The notes below the pieces were generated by a model. The model did no database searches. It saw only the letters and a program-made list of their open reading frames with translations, and was not told the DNA's origin. The position numbers were made by a program, and so were the translations under genes. From positions 131,588 through 195,587 of the forward strand of contig CBDBJL010000009.1 of the NCBI GenBank assembly GCA_965206365.1: a stretch of DNA of 64,000 bases. The letters run 5' to 3'. Positions 8,402 to 17,134 of this stretch are shown one piece after another; within the stretch, counting starts at the first letter, position 1, and every line of letters begins with the position of its first letter. Source of the DNA: CBDBJL01 sp965206365 (lineage in GTDB: Bacteria; Pseudomonadota; Alphaproteobacteria; JABAAW01; JAHZMA01).

Positions 8402-8560
8402 TTATAAGTATTTTTTTGATACATATTTCTGCGCAGATTTTTTTACTTTTTTCAGGAAATACAACTTATTATTTTTTTGAATTGCAGAGAATTCTAGTAC
8501 GAACAATAAAATTCTGCACAAAAAAAACCACAGCAGCAATGTTGCGGGGTTTAGTTTCAT
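8402..8560 (-). CDS. Hypothetical 52-residue single-membrane-span peptide
   Basis: Starts at the ATG ten bases after the stop of the next minus-strand ORF. Residues about 7-24 (ATLLLWFFLCRILLFVLEF) form one hydrophobic helix, followed by a strongly basic tail rich in lysine. I recognise no family. Its place as the last of three closely spaced small ORFs on the same strand is the main reason to list it. It may be a chance frame in AT-rich DNA. Confidence 0.3.
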   Translation of the reverse strand: MKLNPATLLLWFFLCRILLFVLEFSAIQKNNKLYFLKKVKKSAQKYVSKKYL

Positions 8561-8570
8561 AGGTTTTTTG

Positions 8571-8756
8571 TTACCGTTTTCGGCGACGCGACCTTTTCTG
8601 TCCTGCCTTTGAAGCAGCCTTCGTGAACCGACCTTTACTATCTCGCCCAGGATGTAATTTTGTGTGCTTGCGCTTAGCGACTTCACGAACAATTCCGATA
8701 ACGGTATACCACTCGCACAATGCATATGTGCTCACTGGTGTTGCGCCCAATGCCAT
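8571..8756 (-). CDS. Hypothetical 61-residue basic protein
   Basis: The first ~27 residues are mildly hydrophobic. The second half is highly basic (GRDSKGRFTKA, then an SRRRKR end). No family is recognised; the composition would suit a nucleic-acid-binding or peripheral-membrane peptide. It lies 45 bp after the 56-residue ORF and 10 bp before the 52-residue ORF on the same strand, so the three could be one transcript. The GC content is higher than in the neighbouring DNA. Confidence 0.35.
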   Translation of the reverse strand: MALGATPVSTYALCEWYTVIGIVREVAKRKHTKLHPGRDSKGRFTKAASKAGQKRSRRRKR

Positions 8757-8801
8757 TAAAAGCGTGCTGAGTGATGCCTATGTCGAGGACTATTTTATCC
8801 T

Positions 8802-8972
8802 TTAACCATTTTTTGTCCTTTCTAACAATAAATCGATTTTACTACTTTGTTCTTGATGCACTTCTAACTCTCGCGCTGTTCTCTCTTCAAACGCAGTTAA
8901 TATGCGATCTACCTGCCAACGGTTTTGCCAAATGAGACCCGCACAAATCCCAATCACGCCTCCTCTTTCCAT
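8802..8972 (-). CDS. Hypothetical 56-residue membrane-anchored peptide
   Basis: The ATG at 8972 opens a frame with a short hydrophobic stretch GGVIGICAGLIW (residues 4-15). An amphipathic, charged stretch likely to form a coiled coil follows: DRILTAFEERTAREL, then IDLLLERT. This topology (short N-terminal anchor plus coiled coil) is seen in many small phage or plasmid membrane proteins, including spanin- and holin-associated peptides, but no family match is claimed. The same frame remains open for nine codons upstream without a better start. Confidence 0.35.
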   Translation of the reverse strand: MERGGVIGICAGLIWQNRWQVDRILTAFEERTARELEVHQEQSSKIDLLLERTKNG

Positions 8973-10209
8973 AATGTTCCATAATCCATTAAATAACTCC
9001 TTTCTTGCTTAAAAATTTATAGGCAATCATTTGTCAATAATGCCCCAATTTGCGTTTGTTTGAGCTCAGAGACGCCCCCCGCCTACCACCGCACCCAAAA
9101 AGTGCAATATCAACACGGCATTTTACTCTGGCTCCAGAATATTGACAGAATATTTCATTCATAAATATTAAGGTCTCCGGTAAATCCATCAAGAAGTTTC
9201 TAGGTTCAAAAAGATAACTCAGACTTTCGGCTTGTTTGGATATTGCCAGCTATGATAGCAAGCAATGGATTCTTAACCTAACCATGCCGTTATTGTTAGG
9301 GAAAATCTGCCAAAGGGCACAATTTAGCGTACCAGTAGGTTGCTAGACTTCGCTCATAGTGCAAGAATAAAGAGAATTTAAAAATATCCAAGATTACAAT
9401 TATGTTACGATTACGTTACTACCTAGTTGCCCCCCTATTCATCAATCAAAAAATTGTAACCCAATCATCATAGAATTTGAAATATAAAGATTTTATCGTT
9501 TGTAATGTGGTTGTTAATGAGCAAAAATGGGGTTTTGTTAGAGGTATTTTATTTAATAATAGTGTTTATTTTTAATGGTTTACAATAAATATATATTTTG
9601 CGAACAAAGTAATTTCTACTTGAGTCCAATCATTTATAGTGGGTCTAATTTGTAAGGTTAATCAAGATAGGTTGTTATGATACAAGGTTTCGTATTTTTT
9701 GAATGTTTGCAGTAAAAAATCAGCCCATCTGGAGGAACTTGATCTTATTTGTTAACTTAATCTATTTTATTTATTATTATAAAACAATAGGTTACACCGT
9801 AAATTTAAATGAAAAAAAATCATACAAATAGGTTTAACTTCACCCAGTTTACCGAGGCTTTTAGAAAGATTTTAAATTTTAGTAAAGAAAAAAATCATAA
9901 AAAAAATAGCAAATGCCGTTTTTACCAAGCCCTGTCTGTTTTTCGCGGATAGTTTCGATTCTGAATATTTGTTTTGATCGCGAAACTATTTTTTATTACC
10001 ATTAATCGGCTCTTAATTTAAGGAACCCACCAAAATCCAAGCTCTAAAATATGGCAAAATAATATTGAAAAGCTATGCGAATAATCATTCCGATTGTGGA
10101 TGTAATTTTATTACGACTGCGGATAGAAATCATTCTGTTTATGTAACTTATATTTTCGTTGCATTATGCGTTATTGTTGGCGATATCGGAAGAATAAGTT
10201 TATGATATT
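8973..10209. other. Gene-poor island, right part
   Basis: About 1.2 kb with no credible gene. Around 9030-9120 on the minus strand there are short hydrophobic and coding-like fragments (for example a fourteen-codon frame from 9030 to 8989 ending at a TAATG junction) that look like decayed upstream members of the small-ORF row. The remainder is AT-rich with multiple stops in all frames. Confidence 0.55.
9949..9995 (+). terminator. Weak hairpin followed by a T-run
   Basis: ATAGTTTCG (9949-9957) pairs with CGAAACTAT (9981-9989) around a 23-nt loop, and is followed by TTTTTT. No plus-strand gene lies upstream, so any terminator role would serve a lost gene. The long loop makes it weak. Confidence 0.2.
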
Positions 10210-10593
10210 TTATTGCGTGAGTGGAATAAGTAAGGCTGCAATCAATCGCCCTTCTGTAAGTAAAACATTATAGGTTTGACATGCAGCTTTCGTGTTCATC
10301 ATGTCGTAGCTTATTTTTGCGTTTTCTAATAAAACTCGATGTTTTCGATTAAGAAGTTGCATGTGGTTACCAGTGCCAAAAATAAGAATTTCGATAGGAA
10401 GATTCTTACTAAGAAGCTCGATAATACCTGCTTGCAAAATATCCTCAACACAGCTTGAAATATTAATACGAAAACTATGCTGGGCCGTAATAATAATGGG
10501 TGAATGAAATTCTTGCTCCGAAACGATAAAGCGACCAACGCCATAAGATTGAATATATTGATGATATTCTGGAATTTTTGGGGTGATATCCAT
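10210..10593 (-). CDS. Mth938/NDUFAF3-like domain protein (DUF498)
   Basis: A 127-residue protein of the Mth938/NDUFAF3 family, whose mitochondrial relative is a complex I assembly factor; the bacterial role is unproven. Family blocks are IEILIFGTGNHMQLL, YDMMNTKAACQTYNVLLTEGR (abridged) and the closing AALLIPL. It sits immediately after secF on the same strand. The order yajC-secD-secF-Mth938 is familiar from Rhodospirillales, which supports both the call and the phylogenetic placement. It is 64 bp from secF, so probably part of the same transcript. Confidence 0.85.
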   Translation of the reverse strand: MDITPKIPEYHQYIQSYGVGRFIVSEQEFHSPIIITAQHSFRINISSCVEDILQAGIIELLSKNLPIEILIFGTGNHMQLLNRKHRVLLENAKISYDMMNTKAACQTYNVLLTEGRLIAALLIPLTQ

Positions 10594-10657
10594 AATTTTG
10601 TAATATCAATCAATACTATGCTAAAAATTGAATCTATATTCTGTTATTATCGTAATT

Positions 10658-11563
10658 TTAGCTGATATCTTCATTATGTGGTGGGAAATAATGAATGAAA
10701 GGTACGGCAAAACCAATAGATGAATAAGTACCGAATAAAACTCCCCAAATAAGTGGGATCGCAAAGTCACGAATAACGGCTCCTCCTAGAAAAACAAGTG
10801 CCAACAAAGCCAGCAAGGTTGTAATTGTTGTTAAAACACTTCGTGATAATACCTGGTTGAGTGAGATATTATATACTTCTGCCAATTCCAGATGCTTATA
10901 TTTGCGTAAATTTTCTCTAACTCGATCATAAATCACCACAGTATCATTGATAGAATAGCCGGCAATGGTTAAAATAGACGCTACTGTTGCAATATTCACT
11001 TCAAGTTGCAGTAGGCTAAACAACCCTATTGTGGTAATAACATCATGGAGCAATGCCAAGATCGCACCTATACCAAATTGCCATTCAAAACGAAACCAAA
11101 TATAGATGAAGATTCCTACCATGGTGAGTATAATTGCCAAAATCGCACTTGTTTGCAATTCTTTGGAAAATGTTGGTCCAACAGATTCTACACGACGATA
11201 TTCAACTACATTCTCGCCAAGGGTTTCTTTTATCAGTGTAATTGCTGATTGTTGTGCGGAAGCCCCGCCAGGTTGGCGCTGAATACGAATTAAAATAATA
11301 TCAGCTTGCCCAAATTCTTGCAGGGTGATATCACCTAATTTAACATCTTTAAGTTGAGAACGAATCTCACCAACGGTTATTTCCGGAGGTAATTTGGCTT
11401 CAATAAGGATGCCGCCTAAAAAATCAATGCCCAAATTTAACCCTTGCAGTGAGAATGCTAACAAAGAAACCACTACAAATGACATTGATATTATGATTAA
11501 TCGTGCTTTATAGCGCAGAAAATTAATTTTATTGCCTTTAGGATGAAGAAAACTCAGTAACAT
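10658..11563 (-). CDS. secF: Protein translocase subunit SecF
   Basis: Inner-membrane partner of SecD. Together they use the proton gradient to help pull exported proteins through SecYEG. It has 301 residues and six membrane spans. Visible blocks are GLNLGIDFLGGILIE after the first span, the periplasmic region, VGPTFSKEL, and the late membrane blocks AGYSINDTVVIYDRVREN and SRSVLTTITTLLALLALVFLGG (abridged). It lies 36 bp after secD. The gene is intact and of normal length. Confidence 0.97.
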   Translation of the reverse strand: MLLSFLHPKGNKINFLRYKARLIIISMSFVVVSLLAFSLQGLNLGIDFLGGILIEAKLPPEITVGEIRSQLKDVKLGDITLQEFGQADIILIRIQRQPGGASAQQSAITLIKETLGENVVEYRRVESVGPTFSKELQTSAILAIILTMVGIFIYIWFRFEWQFGIGAILALLHDVITTIGLFSLLQLEVNIATVASILTIAGYSINDTVVIYDRVRENLRKYKHLELAEVYNISLNQVLSRSVLTTITTLLALLALVFLGGAVIRDFAIPLIWGVLFGTYSSIGFAVPFIHYFPPHNEDIS

Positions 11564-11599
11564 AGAATGTTAACCTTTATTTAGTGGGTACAAAAAACA

Positions 11600-13177
11600 T
11601 CATGTTAGAGGTAACTCTTCACAATCGGGGTTACGAGCAACCCAGCTAAATACGAGATAACGTGAGAGCATAACAGCGGAAAAAACCGAGGTAAAAACAC
11701 CAATAGAAAGTGTTACCGCAAAACCTTTAATCGGACCAGCGCCTAAGATGAAAAGCAGAAATGCTGCGACCAAAGAAGTAATATTTGCATCAAGAATTGT
11801 AACAAATGCGTGTTGAAAACCAGAATCAATGGCATCAACTGGCGAGCGACCATTACGATATTCTTCGCGAATTCGCTCAAAAATTAGCACATTAGCATCC
11901 ACTGCCATACCAATGGTTAAGATAATGCCCGCAATTCCGGGTAAGGTAAGTGTGGCTTGCAAGATAGAAAGCACAGCAAAAATAAGAGTGATGTTAATTG
12001 CTAAGGCAATGTTAGAAAATAAACCAAACCGCCCGTAAGCTAGAAACATAAAAACTGCAACGGCTAACAAACCAACGGTAAAGGCTACTTTGCCAGCTTC
12101 AATAGAATCGCTCCCTAGCCCCGGGCCCACAGTGCGTTCTTCAACAATTTCTAAAGCCGCAGGCAGAGCCCCCGCTCGGAGTAAAATCCCTAATTCATTT
12201 GCCTCAGCAATGGTAAAACTACCGGTAATAATACCATCACCACCAATAATTGCCGATTGAATGCGTGGTGCACTCACAACCTCATCATCTAAGACAATGG
12301 CGAGTCTGCGCCCGATATTTTGCCCAGTAATATTCCCAAATTTAAATGCCCCGGCAGAATCAAAAGTAAATGCAACAGCGGGTTTATTGTTATTATCAAA
12401 GCTTGCCCCCGAATCTTTCAAATGCTCGCCCGAAAGCAAAGCCCGTGCTGTAACCATATAATGTTCCATTGGATTTTTATCGGCATCTTTTTCATGCGAG
12501 GGTAATTTGGCATAACCTATGGGGATCTTGGTGGTGTTGGGATCAATTTGATCATTTACGAGATGGAAGGTAAGTTTTGCAGTTTTGCCAATTAAGCTTT
12601 TCAACATATCCGGATTTTTAACCCCAGGAAGTTGAACAACAATACGGTTTGAGCCTTGTCTTTGAATCAGAGGATCACGCGTGCCACTCTCGTCAATGCG
12701 ACGCCGAATAATCTCGATAGAGCGATCAACAGCATCAATTTGTAAATTGCGAATTGCGGTTTCTTTCAGTGAAATCCCTACCTCGCCACCCCGCACATAA
12801 GCAATGGAGATATCAGAGTTGGCTTTTTTTAGGCTAGTAACAAATTGATTCACTGCGTTTGGATCAACAATTTGAACAACTAGCAATTTATTTTCAATTT
12901 GTGGGCGGTTCGCAACAATTTTTTGCTTTTTCAGAAGTTGACGGGTTTCTTCTCGTAAATTTTGCAAGCTATTTTCAATAACGCTCGATAGATCAACCTC
13001 TAAAAGCAAATGGGCCCCACCTTGTAAATCTAAACCTAAACTAACAGTTTTTAATCGATCAAAAATTGGCAATGGAATCTTGCCATTGGGGAAAAAATTG
13101 GGCATAGCAAACAAAATGCCCCCTAGCGAGATTGTTAAAACAATAAATTTCTTCCATGAAGGATAACGTAGAACCAT
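11600..13177 (-). CDS. secD: Protein translocase subunit SecD
   Basis: Inner-membrane Sec accessory subunit with a large periplasmic P1 domain, 525 residues. It shows the N-terminal span, then SLGLDLQGGAHLLLEVDLS, the P1 domain with RIDESGTRDPLIQRQG and RIVVQLPGV, and TGSFTIAEANELGILLRAGALPA (abridged). The membrane half has VEERTVGPGLGSDSI and GMAVDANVLIFERIREE, which carries conserved SecD residues. It is downstream of yajC and upstream of secF, the standard arrangement. Confidence 0.97.
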   Translation of the reverse strand: MVLRYPSWKKFIVLTISLGGILFAMPNFFPNGKIPLPIFDRLKTVSLGLDLQGGAHLLLEVDLSSVIENSLQNLREETRQLLKKQKIVANRPQIENKLLVVQIVDPNAVNQFVTSLKKANSDISIAYVRGGEVGISLKETAIRNLQIDAVDRSIEIIRRRIDESGTRDPLIQRQGSNRIVVQLPGVKNPDMLKSLIGKTAKLTFHLVNDQIDPNTTKIPIGYAKLPSHEKDADKNPMEHYMVTARALLSGEHLKDSGASFDNNNKPAVAFTFDSAGAFKFGNITGQNIGRRLAIVLDDEVVSAPRIQSAIIGGDGIITGSFTIAEANELGILLRAGALPAALEIVEERTVGPGLGSDSIEAGKVAFTVGLLAVAVFMFLAYGRFGLFSNIALAINITLIFAVLSILQATLTLPGIAGIILTIGMAVDANVLIFERIREEYRNGRSPVDAIDSGFQHAFVTILDANITSLVAAFLLFILGAGPIKGFAVTLSIGVFTSVFSAVMLSRYLVFSWVARNPDCEELPLT

Positions 13178-13209
13178 GTTTTACCACCGAATAGAGAGAA
13201 GAATGTGCA

Positions 13210-13671
13210 TTATTGTGCAGCTTCTTTTGTTGAAGTTTTTGCCGTTGCTTTTTTTGTCCCAGCTTTTTTTACCTCAGCTTTTTTTGCCTCGCCCGCTTTT
13301 GTTTTTACTTTACTAGTAACCGCTTTCGGCTTTTTCGGAGTCGTTTTTGGTTTCGTTTCGGGTTCCTCGTCGAAAATTTGCGTAACAGAGCTACGGGTAA
13401 TTACGGCAATCGTTTGGTCACCTTCTAAAACCACTTCAAGTTTATTATCGATAACCCGTTGTACTGTGGCGTAAAAACCACCACCGGTAATAATTTTAGC
13501 TCCGCGCGTTAATGCGTTGATTTTCATTTCATGCTGTTTTTGTTTTTTCCGTTGCGGGGCAATAACCAGAAAATAAAAAATCCCAAAAACCAAAAAAAGT
13601 GGCACTAACGAGCTCAAAATAGAGGGGTTACTTGCCTGTGTGCCTTGTGCAAAAGCATTCATTATGATCAT
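13210..13671 (-). CDS. yajC: Preprotein translocase subunit YajC
   Basis: Small single-span membrane protein associated with SecDF. The span is at about residues 18-38 (LFLVFGIFYFLVIAP), followed by the family signature PQRKKQKQHEMKINAL and GAKIITGGGFYATVQRV. The protein has 153 residues instead of the ~110 usual because of a C-terminal tail of about 50 residues made mostly of lysine, alanine, threonine and proline. The start is the ATG with GGAG seven bases upstream. Confidence 0.95.
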   Translation of the reverse strand: MIIMNAFAQGTQASNPSILSSLVPLFLVFGIFYFLVIAPQRKKQKQHEMKINALTRGAKIITGGGFYATVQRVIDNKLEVVLEGDQTIAVITRSSVTQIFDEEPETKPKTTPKKPKAVTSKVKTKAGEAKKAEVKKAGTKKATAKTSTKEAAQ

Positions 13672-13833
13672 AAAATTTCTCCAAAATTTGTAGAATTGCT
13701 AAAGTAAACTTAATCTGATAATAATATTTTCATAGCAGACTTAAGTTCGAAGCGAAACCGACTCCGCGGATGCTAAAATAAAAACAATTCTTTGACAAGG
13801 GGAAACTCTTATTTTTTCAAGGATAAACTGCAA

Positions 13834-14712
13834 ATGAGCCTGAATATTAATAAAAATTTTGGAAATATTGAAAAATTATTACGAGATTTGTGTAATTTGA
13901 AATCAAATTTTCTGGATGTGAGCCTATTAGATAATTCAAAAAATAGGGCTGCAGTTTATGATTCTGTATCGACACGCCTAGTATCGTGCGAGATTTACGC
14001 CCTGCCCTTGCCGTTAATTAAGGGTGTAGATCGGCAAAAACAACAAATATATCAAAATATGCAACGCTATTTTCAAGGGTTGCCGGCCAATCATGCATTG
14101 CTTTGGGGGGCGCGCGGTACAGGGAAAAGTTCGCTTGTAAAGGCTTGTTTTATGGATCTGGTTAAAAATCATCACAATATTCCGTTTTTAATTGAAATTT
14201 ATGCCGAGGATATTTGTAAATTACCTTTTATTATCAAATCATTAAAAGATAAATCTGTTCCAATAGTTATATTTTGTGATGATATTTCTTTTCGCCAAGA
14301 GGATGATACCTATAAGGCATTAAAATCGATGTTAGAAGGTGGAATTGAATTTAGGGAAGGACAATTTTTATTTTATGCCACTTCTAACCGTAGGCATTTA
14401 TTACAGCGCGAGCAAAATGCCAGCCTAGATGAGTTTGGACCGCATACACAAGATAGCCGTGAAGAGCAAATATCGCTTTCGGATCGCTTTGGGTTATGGA
14501 TTGGTTTTCATCCGATGCATCAAGAAGTTTATTTGGAGATTATTGCTGGGTATTTTGCGCATTTTCAACAACCAATTTCCCAAAAACTTTGGCATGATGC
14601 GGCTCTTGAATGGGCATTAACGCGTGGCAACCGTTCTGGGCGCACGGCATGGCAATTTTTTAAAGATTTTGCCGGGGCCAATGGCATGAAAATCGATGGT
14701 CACTGGCGTTAA
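13834..14712 (+). CDS. DUF815 AAA-type ATP-binding protein
   Basis: A cytoplasmic P-loop ATPase of the DUF815 family, function unknown. Walker A is WGARGTGKSSLVKA (about residues 103-116), Walker B is IVIFCDDISF, and a sensor-like ATSNRRHLL follows. The C-terminal helical lid contains DRFGLWIGFHPM and NRSGRTAWQF, both family marks. The ATG at 13834, with AAGGAT nine bases upstream, is chosen over a TTG at 13792. It is divergent from yajC, a neighbourhood shared with many alphaproteobacteria. Confidence 0.88.
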   Translation: MSLNINKNFGNIEKLLRDLCNLKSNFLDVSLLDNSKNRAAVYDSVSTRLVSCEIYALPLPLIKGVDRQKQQIYQNMQRYFQGLPANHALLWGARGTGKSSLVKACFMDLVKNHHNIPFLIEIYAEDICKLPFIIKSLKDKSVPIVIFCDDISFRQEDDTYKALKSMLEGGIEFREGQFLFYATSNRRHLLQREQNASLDEFGPHTQDSREEQISLSDRFGLWIGFHPMHQEVYLEIIAGYFAHFQQPISQKLWHDAALEWALTRGNRSGRTAWQFFKDFAGANGMKIDGHWR

Positions 14713-14748
14713 AATCGGCTAAAAAACTACCCGAATGCTAAAAAAATA

Positions 14749-15015
14749 TCAAGAAACATCCCAGCCACTAGAGCTTTGCCTTTTGCCATAAGCGGATGAT
14801 TTCTTTTTTGGCTCGGGATATTCCTTATCAACAACTTTTCTTAGCTTCCGTGCCGCCAACCGTTTCAGCACAATAAGCGATGTTTCTGCCGGCGCAAGCA
14901 CACTGGTTTCCAAAGCGGTATCGGGGTCTAGCGCGCAAATTAAGATATAACGCCCCTTTTGCTTATATTCGAACAAGATTTCACGAAAGCCATACATGTT
15001 TTTTGCGGATAACAT
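14749..15015 (-). CDS. Small conserved protein, resembles DUF6898
   Basis: An 88-residue soluble protein. The first ~65 residues (YGFREILFEYKQKGRYILICALDP, abridged, then LKRLAARKLRKVV) resemble the small DUF6898-type proteins of Rhodospirillales, which have no known function. The tail is hydrophilic and basic. It is convergent with the DUF815 gene (36-bp gap) and divergent from the Sel1 gene. The family name is from memory and should be treated as tentative; the reading frame itself looks real. Confidence 0.6.
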   Translation of the reverse strand: MLSAKNMYGFREILFEYKQKGRYILICALDPDTALETSVLAPAETSLIVLKRLAARKLRKVVDKEYPEPKKKSSAYGKRQSSSGWDVS

Positions 15016-15125
15016 TTTTAATCTCTATATTGTTACCAGAGCCCTTACGGAGTAAGAATTGCCCAAAATGGGTAAATCCTCAGAAACCTTTATACCACAT
15101 ATATAGTAATATTTTTTGGATTTAT

Positions 15126-15149
15126 CAATAGCTTTTCTTAAAGCTATTG
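15126..15149. repeat. Hairpin in the divergent promoter region
   Basis: CAATAGCTTT and AAAGCTATTG form a perfect 10-bp stem with a TCTT loop, about 60 bp upstream of the Sel1 gene start. No T-run follows on the plus strand, so an operator or 5'-leader hairpin is more likely than a terminator. Confidence 0.4.
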
Positions 15150-15208
15150 TGAAGGATATTTATCAACACCCCCTACCCTTTCACCTTATTTTATGCTAGG
15201 GTTTGAAA

Positions 15209-16018
15209 ATGAAATACTTGTTGATTTTTATTTTTGTTTTCACTTTCTTTGCAAGTAATCTGGCTTTTTCTGCTAATTTTCAGAAAGGTTTGGATGCTTA
15301 TGGTAACAAGGATTATGCTGTGGCATTACGCGAATTTCAACCTCTTGCTAAGCAAGGCAATCATTTTGCCCAGCATTATCTGGGGGATATGTACAAAAAT
15401 GGACAGGGCGTTTCGCAAGATTATCGGCTTGCGCTGAAATATTATCGGAAGGCAGCCAAGCAAGGGCTTGCTGGTGCCCAGAACAGTCTAGCAGTGATGT
15501 ATCAAAATGGGCAGGCTGTTCTACAAAATAATAAAATTGCGCTGAAATGGTATCGGAAGGCAGCCAAACAAGGGGATGCTGGTGCCGAGTATAATCTGGG
15601 GCTGATGTATGACCAAGGATTTGGCGTTGCGCAAGATTATGAAATTGCGACTAAGTGGTACCGACTGGCGGCCCAGCAAGGCTATGTTTATGCCCAATAT
15701 AATCTAGGGAATATGTACAATGATGGATTTGGCGTTGCGCAAAATTACCGGCTTGCGGTGAAATGGTACCGGCTGGCGGCCGAGCAAGGGAATGCTGGTG
15801 CCCAGTACAATCTGGGGCTGATGTATAGCAAAGGATCTGGCGTTGCGCAAGATTATGTTTATGCCTATATGTGGTTTAATATTGCCGCATTATCTGGAGA
15901 TGGGGGTGGATTTAAGGCTAGAAATATCATTGCACAAGCAATGAGCTCATCCCAAATTGAACAAGCCCAAACCCTTGTCAATGAATGTGTTGCTAAGGAA
16001 TATAAAGGCTGCTTTTAA
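15209..16018 (+). CDS. Secreted Sel1-repeat protein
   Basis: A 269-residue exported protein. It starts with a clear signal peptide (MKYLLIFIFVFTFF, ending near AFSA at about residue 20). Five to six Sel1-like repeats of 36 residues follow, each with the pattern AQYNLGLMY..G.GV.QDY..A.KWYR.AA.QG. Sel1 repeats form alpha-solenoids used for protein-protein contacts in the periplasm or outside the cell, and in host-associated bacteria they often meet host factors. The repeats are nearly identical at DNA level (period 108 bp). I use the ATG at 15209 rather than the TTG two codons earlier. Confidence 0.88.
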   Translation: MKYLLIFIFVFTFFASNLAFSANFQKGLDAYGNKDYAVALREFQPLAKQGNHFAQHYLGDMYKNGQGVSQDYRLALKYYRKAAKQGLAGAQNSLAVMYQNGQAVLQNNKIALKWYRKAAKQGDAGAEYNLGLMYDQGFGVAQDYEIATKWYRLAAQQGYVYAQYNLGNMYNDGFGVAQNYRLAVKWYRLAAEQGNAGAQYNLGLMYSKGSGVAQDYVYAYMWFNIAALSGDGGGFKARNIIAQAMSSSQIEQAQTLVNECVAKEYKGCF

Positions 16019-16047
16019 GGTTGGGGCTCATGGATTTTTTATACAAT

Positions 16048-16302
16048 TTATTTTGATGAATTTTTGCGTATTATGGTTTCGAAAACACCATAACGGAAAT
16101 ATTTCGCCCATAGGTTTGAGGCCAAAGGCGTGAAGCAAAAATAAAGACTAGCGATGCTGTTGGTTGCCAGAACAAGCATAATTCCTAAAAGCAAACCGTG
16201 GAAAATTAGGTGGATACCCCCGCCAGCTCCAAAAATCTGAATATTCTCGCTTGGCAAAATCCCAGCCTTGTTAATCATTGAGAGAAAAACAATCAGGCTC
16301 AT
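16048..16302 (-). CDS. Hypothetical small membrane protein
   Basis: An 84-residue frame with two hydrophobic segments, about residues 28-48 (IHLIFHGLLLGIMLVLATNS) and a weaker one after it, ending in a basic tail. No family is recognised. It is convergent with the Sel1 gene, 29 bp away. Codon usage looks ordinary and a GTG/ATG-type start is available, but coding status rests only on the hydrophobic pattern and length. Confidence 0.4.
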   Translation of the reverse strand: MSLIVFLSMINKAGILPSENIQIFGAGGGIHLIFHGLLLGIMLVLATNSIASLYFCFTPLASNLWAKYFRYGVFETIIRKNSSK

Positions 16303-16521
16303 TACAATTCAATATCACAAACAAAATAGCCAGAATAAGATCTCAAATAATGCAGCGATATTGCCCGCAAATGAAAATGATCCTGATTTTGACAATTTAC
16401 AGATCAATTAACCAATAGCATGCCAAAAATATATAGAAAAATCAATCTACCATTGTAGATAATTAATCTAAAATATAGATTCTTAAAACTGCTTTTAAGG
16501 GTATTTTTTTCGCGGGTCGCA

Positions 16522-16890
16522 TTATTTTGAGCTTGAATTGTGAAAGGCTTTGTTTAATTCCAAGAAACTATACCAGCCAATAACCCAGGCTTTGTCAAAA
16601 CTATGCCAAAAATACCAGATACACCCATCCGCATGAATATCCTTGTTATTCGTAATGATCTGCACTATTTTTGTAATTTGCCCGATATATCTATTATACG
16701 AACTACTCGCTTGCTTTTCATTATGAGTTAATTCACGGCTTAAACGCCGCAATGTCGTAACAGCTTACCTGTTGCGCATTCGCTAATGAGCGCAAAATAA
16801 ATATACCTCTTTTTCCCCTGACATATCATCAATTCTCATGATAATTTTTTTCCAATGTTCAGCATCAAGGCTAATATATGAATGATACAT
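16522..16890 (-). pseudogene. Decayed ORF with two in-frame stops
   Basis: One continuous reading frame of 123 codons starts at the ATG at 16890 (MYHSYISLDAEHWKKI...), meets TAG at 16783-16785 and TAA five codons later, then continues open for more than 75 codons to 16522. The lower part is rich in aromatic residues (CIWYFWHSFDKAWVIGWYSF). The shared frame across both stops suggests a former gene. I do not recognise the family, and chance cannot be excluded. Confidence 0.35.
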
Positions 16891-17134
16891 AATTTGCACT
16901 CCCACGCAATAAAATAAGATGATCTTGTTGGTAACTTTTCAAAAGCTCATGCACTATTTCACGCTAAGGTCAAAGCTACAAGAACATTTTCTCCCTTTTC
17001 TAAGTTAAAAATGAGCGCACAGAAATTACTGTCTCATTACCAGCATTTTTTTTGGAATTTTTCTTGCCAAAATGCAAAATATGTGTTTCATTCATTGCTT
17101 GATAAAATTCGTGTAAGTTATTTATTCTAAAGCA

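Noticed and set aside
13205..13474. 89-residue plus-strand ORF antisense to the yajC tail
   Set aside because: Its Phe/Ala-rich sequence is the direct complement of the Lys/Ala tail of YajC.
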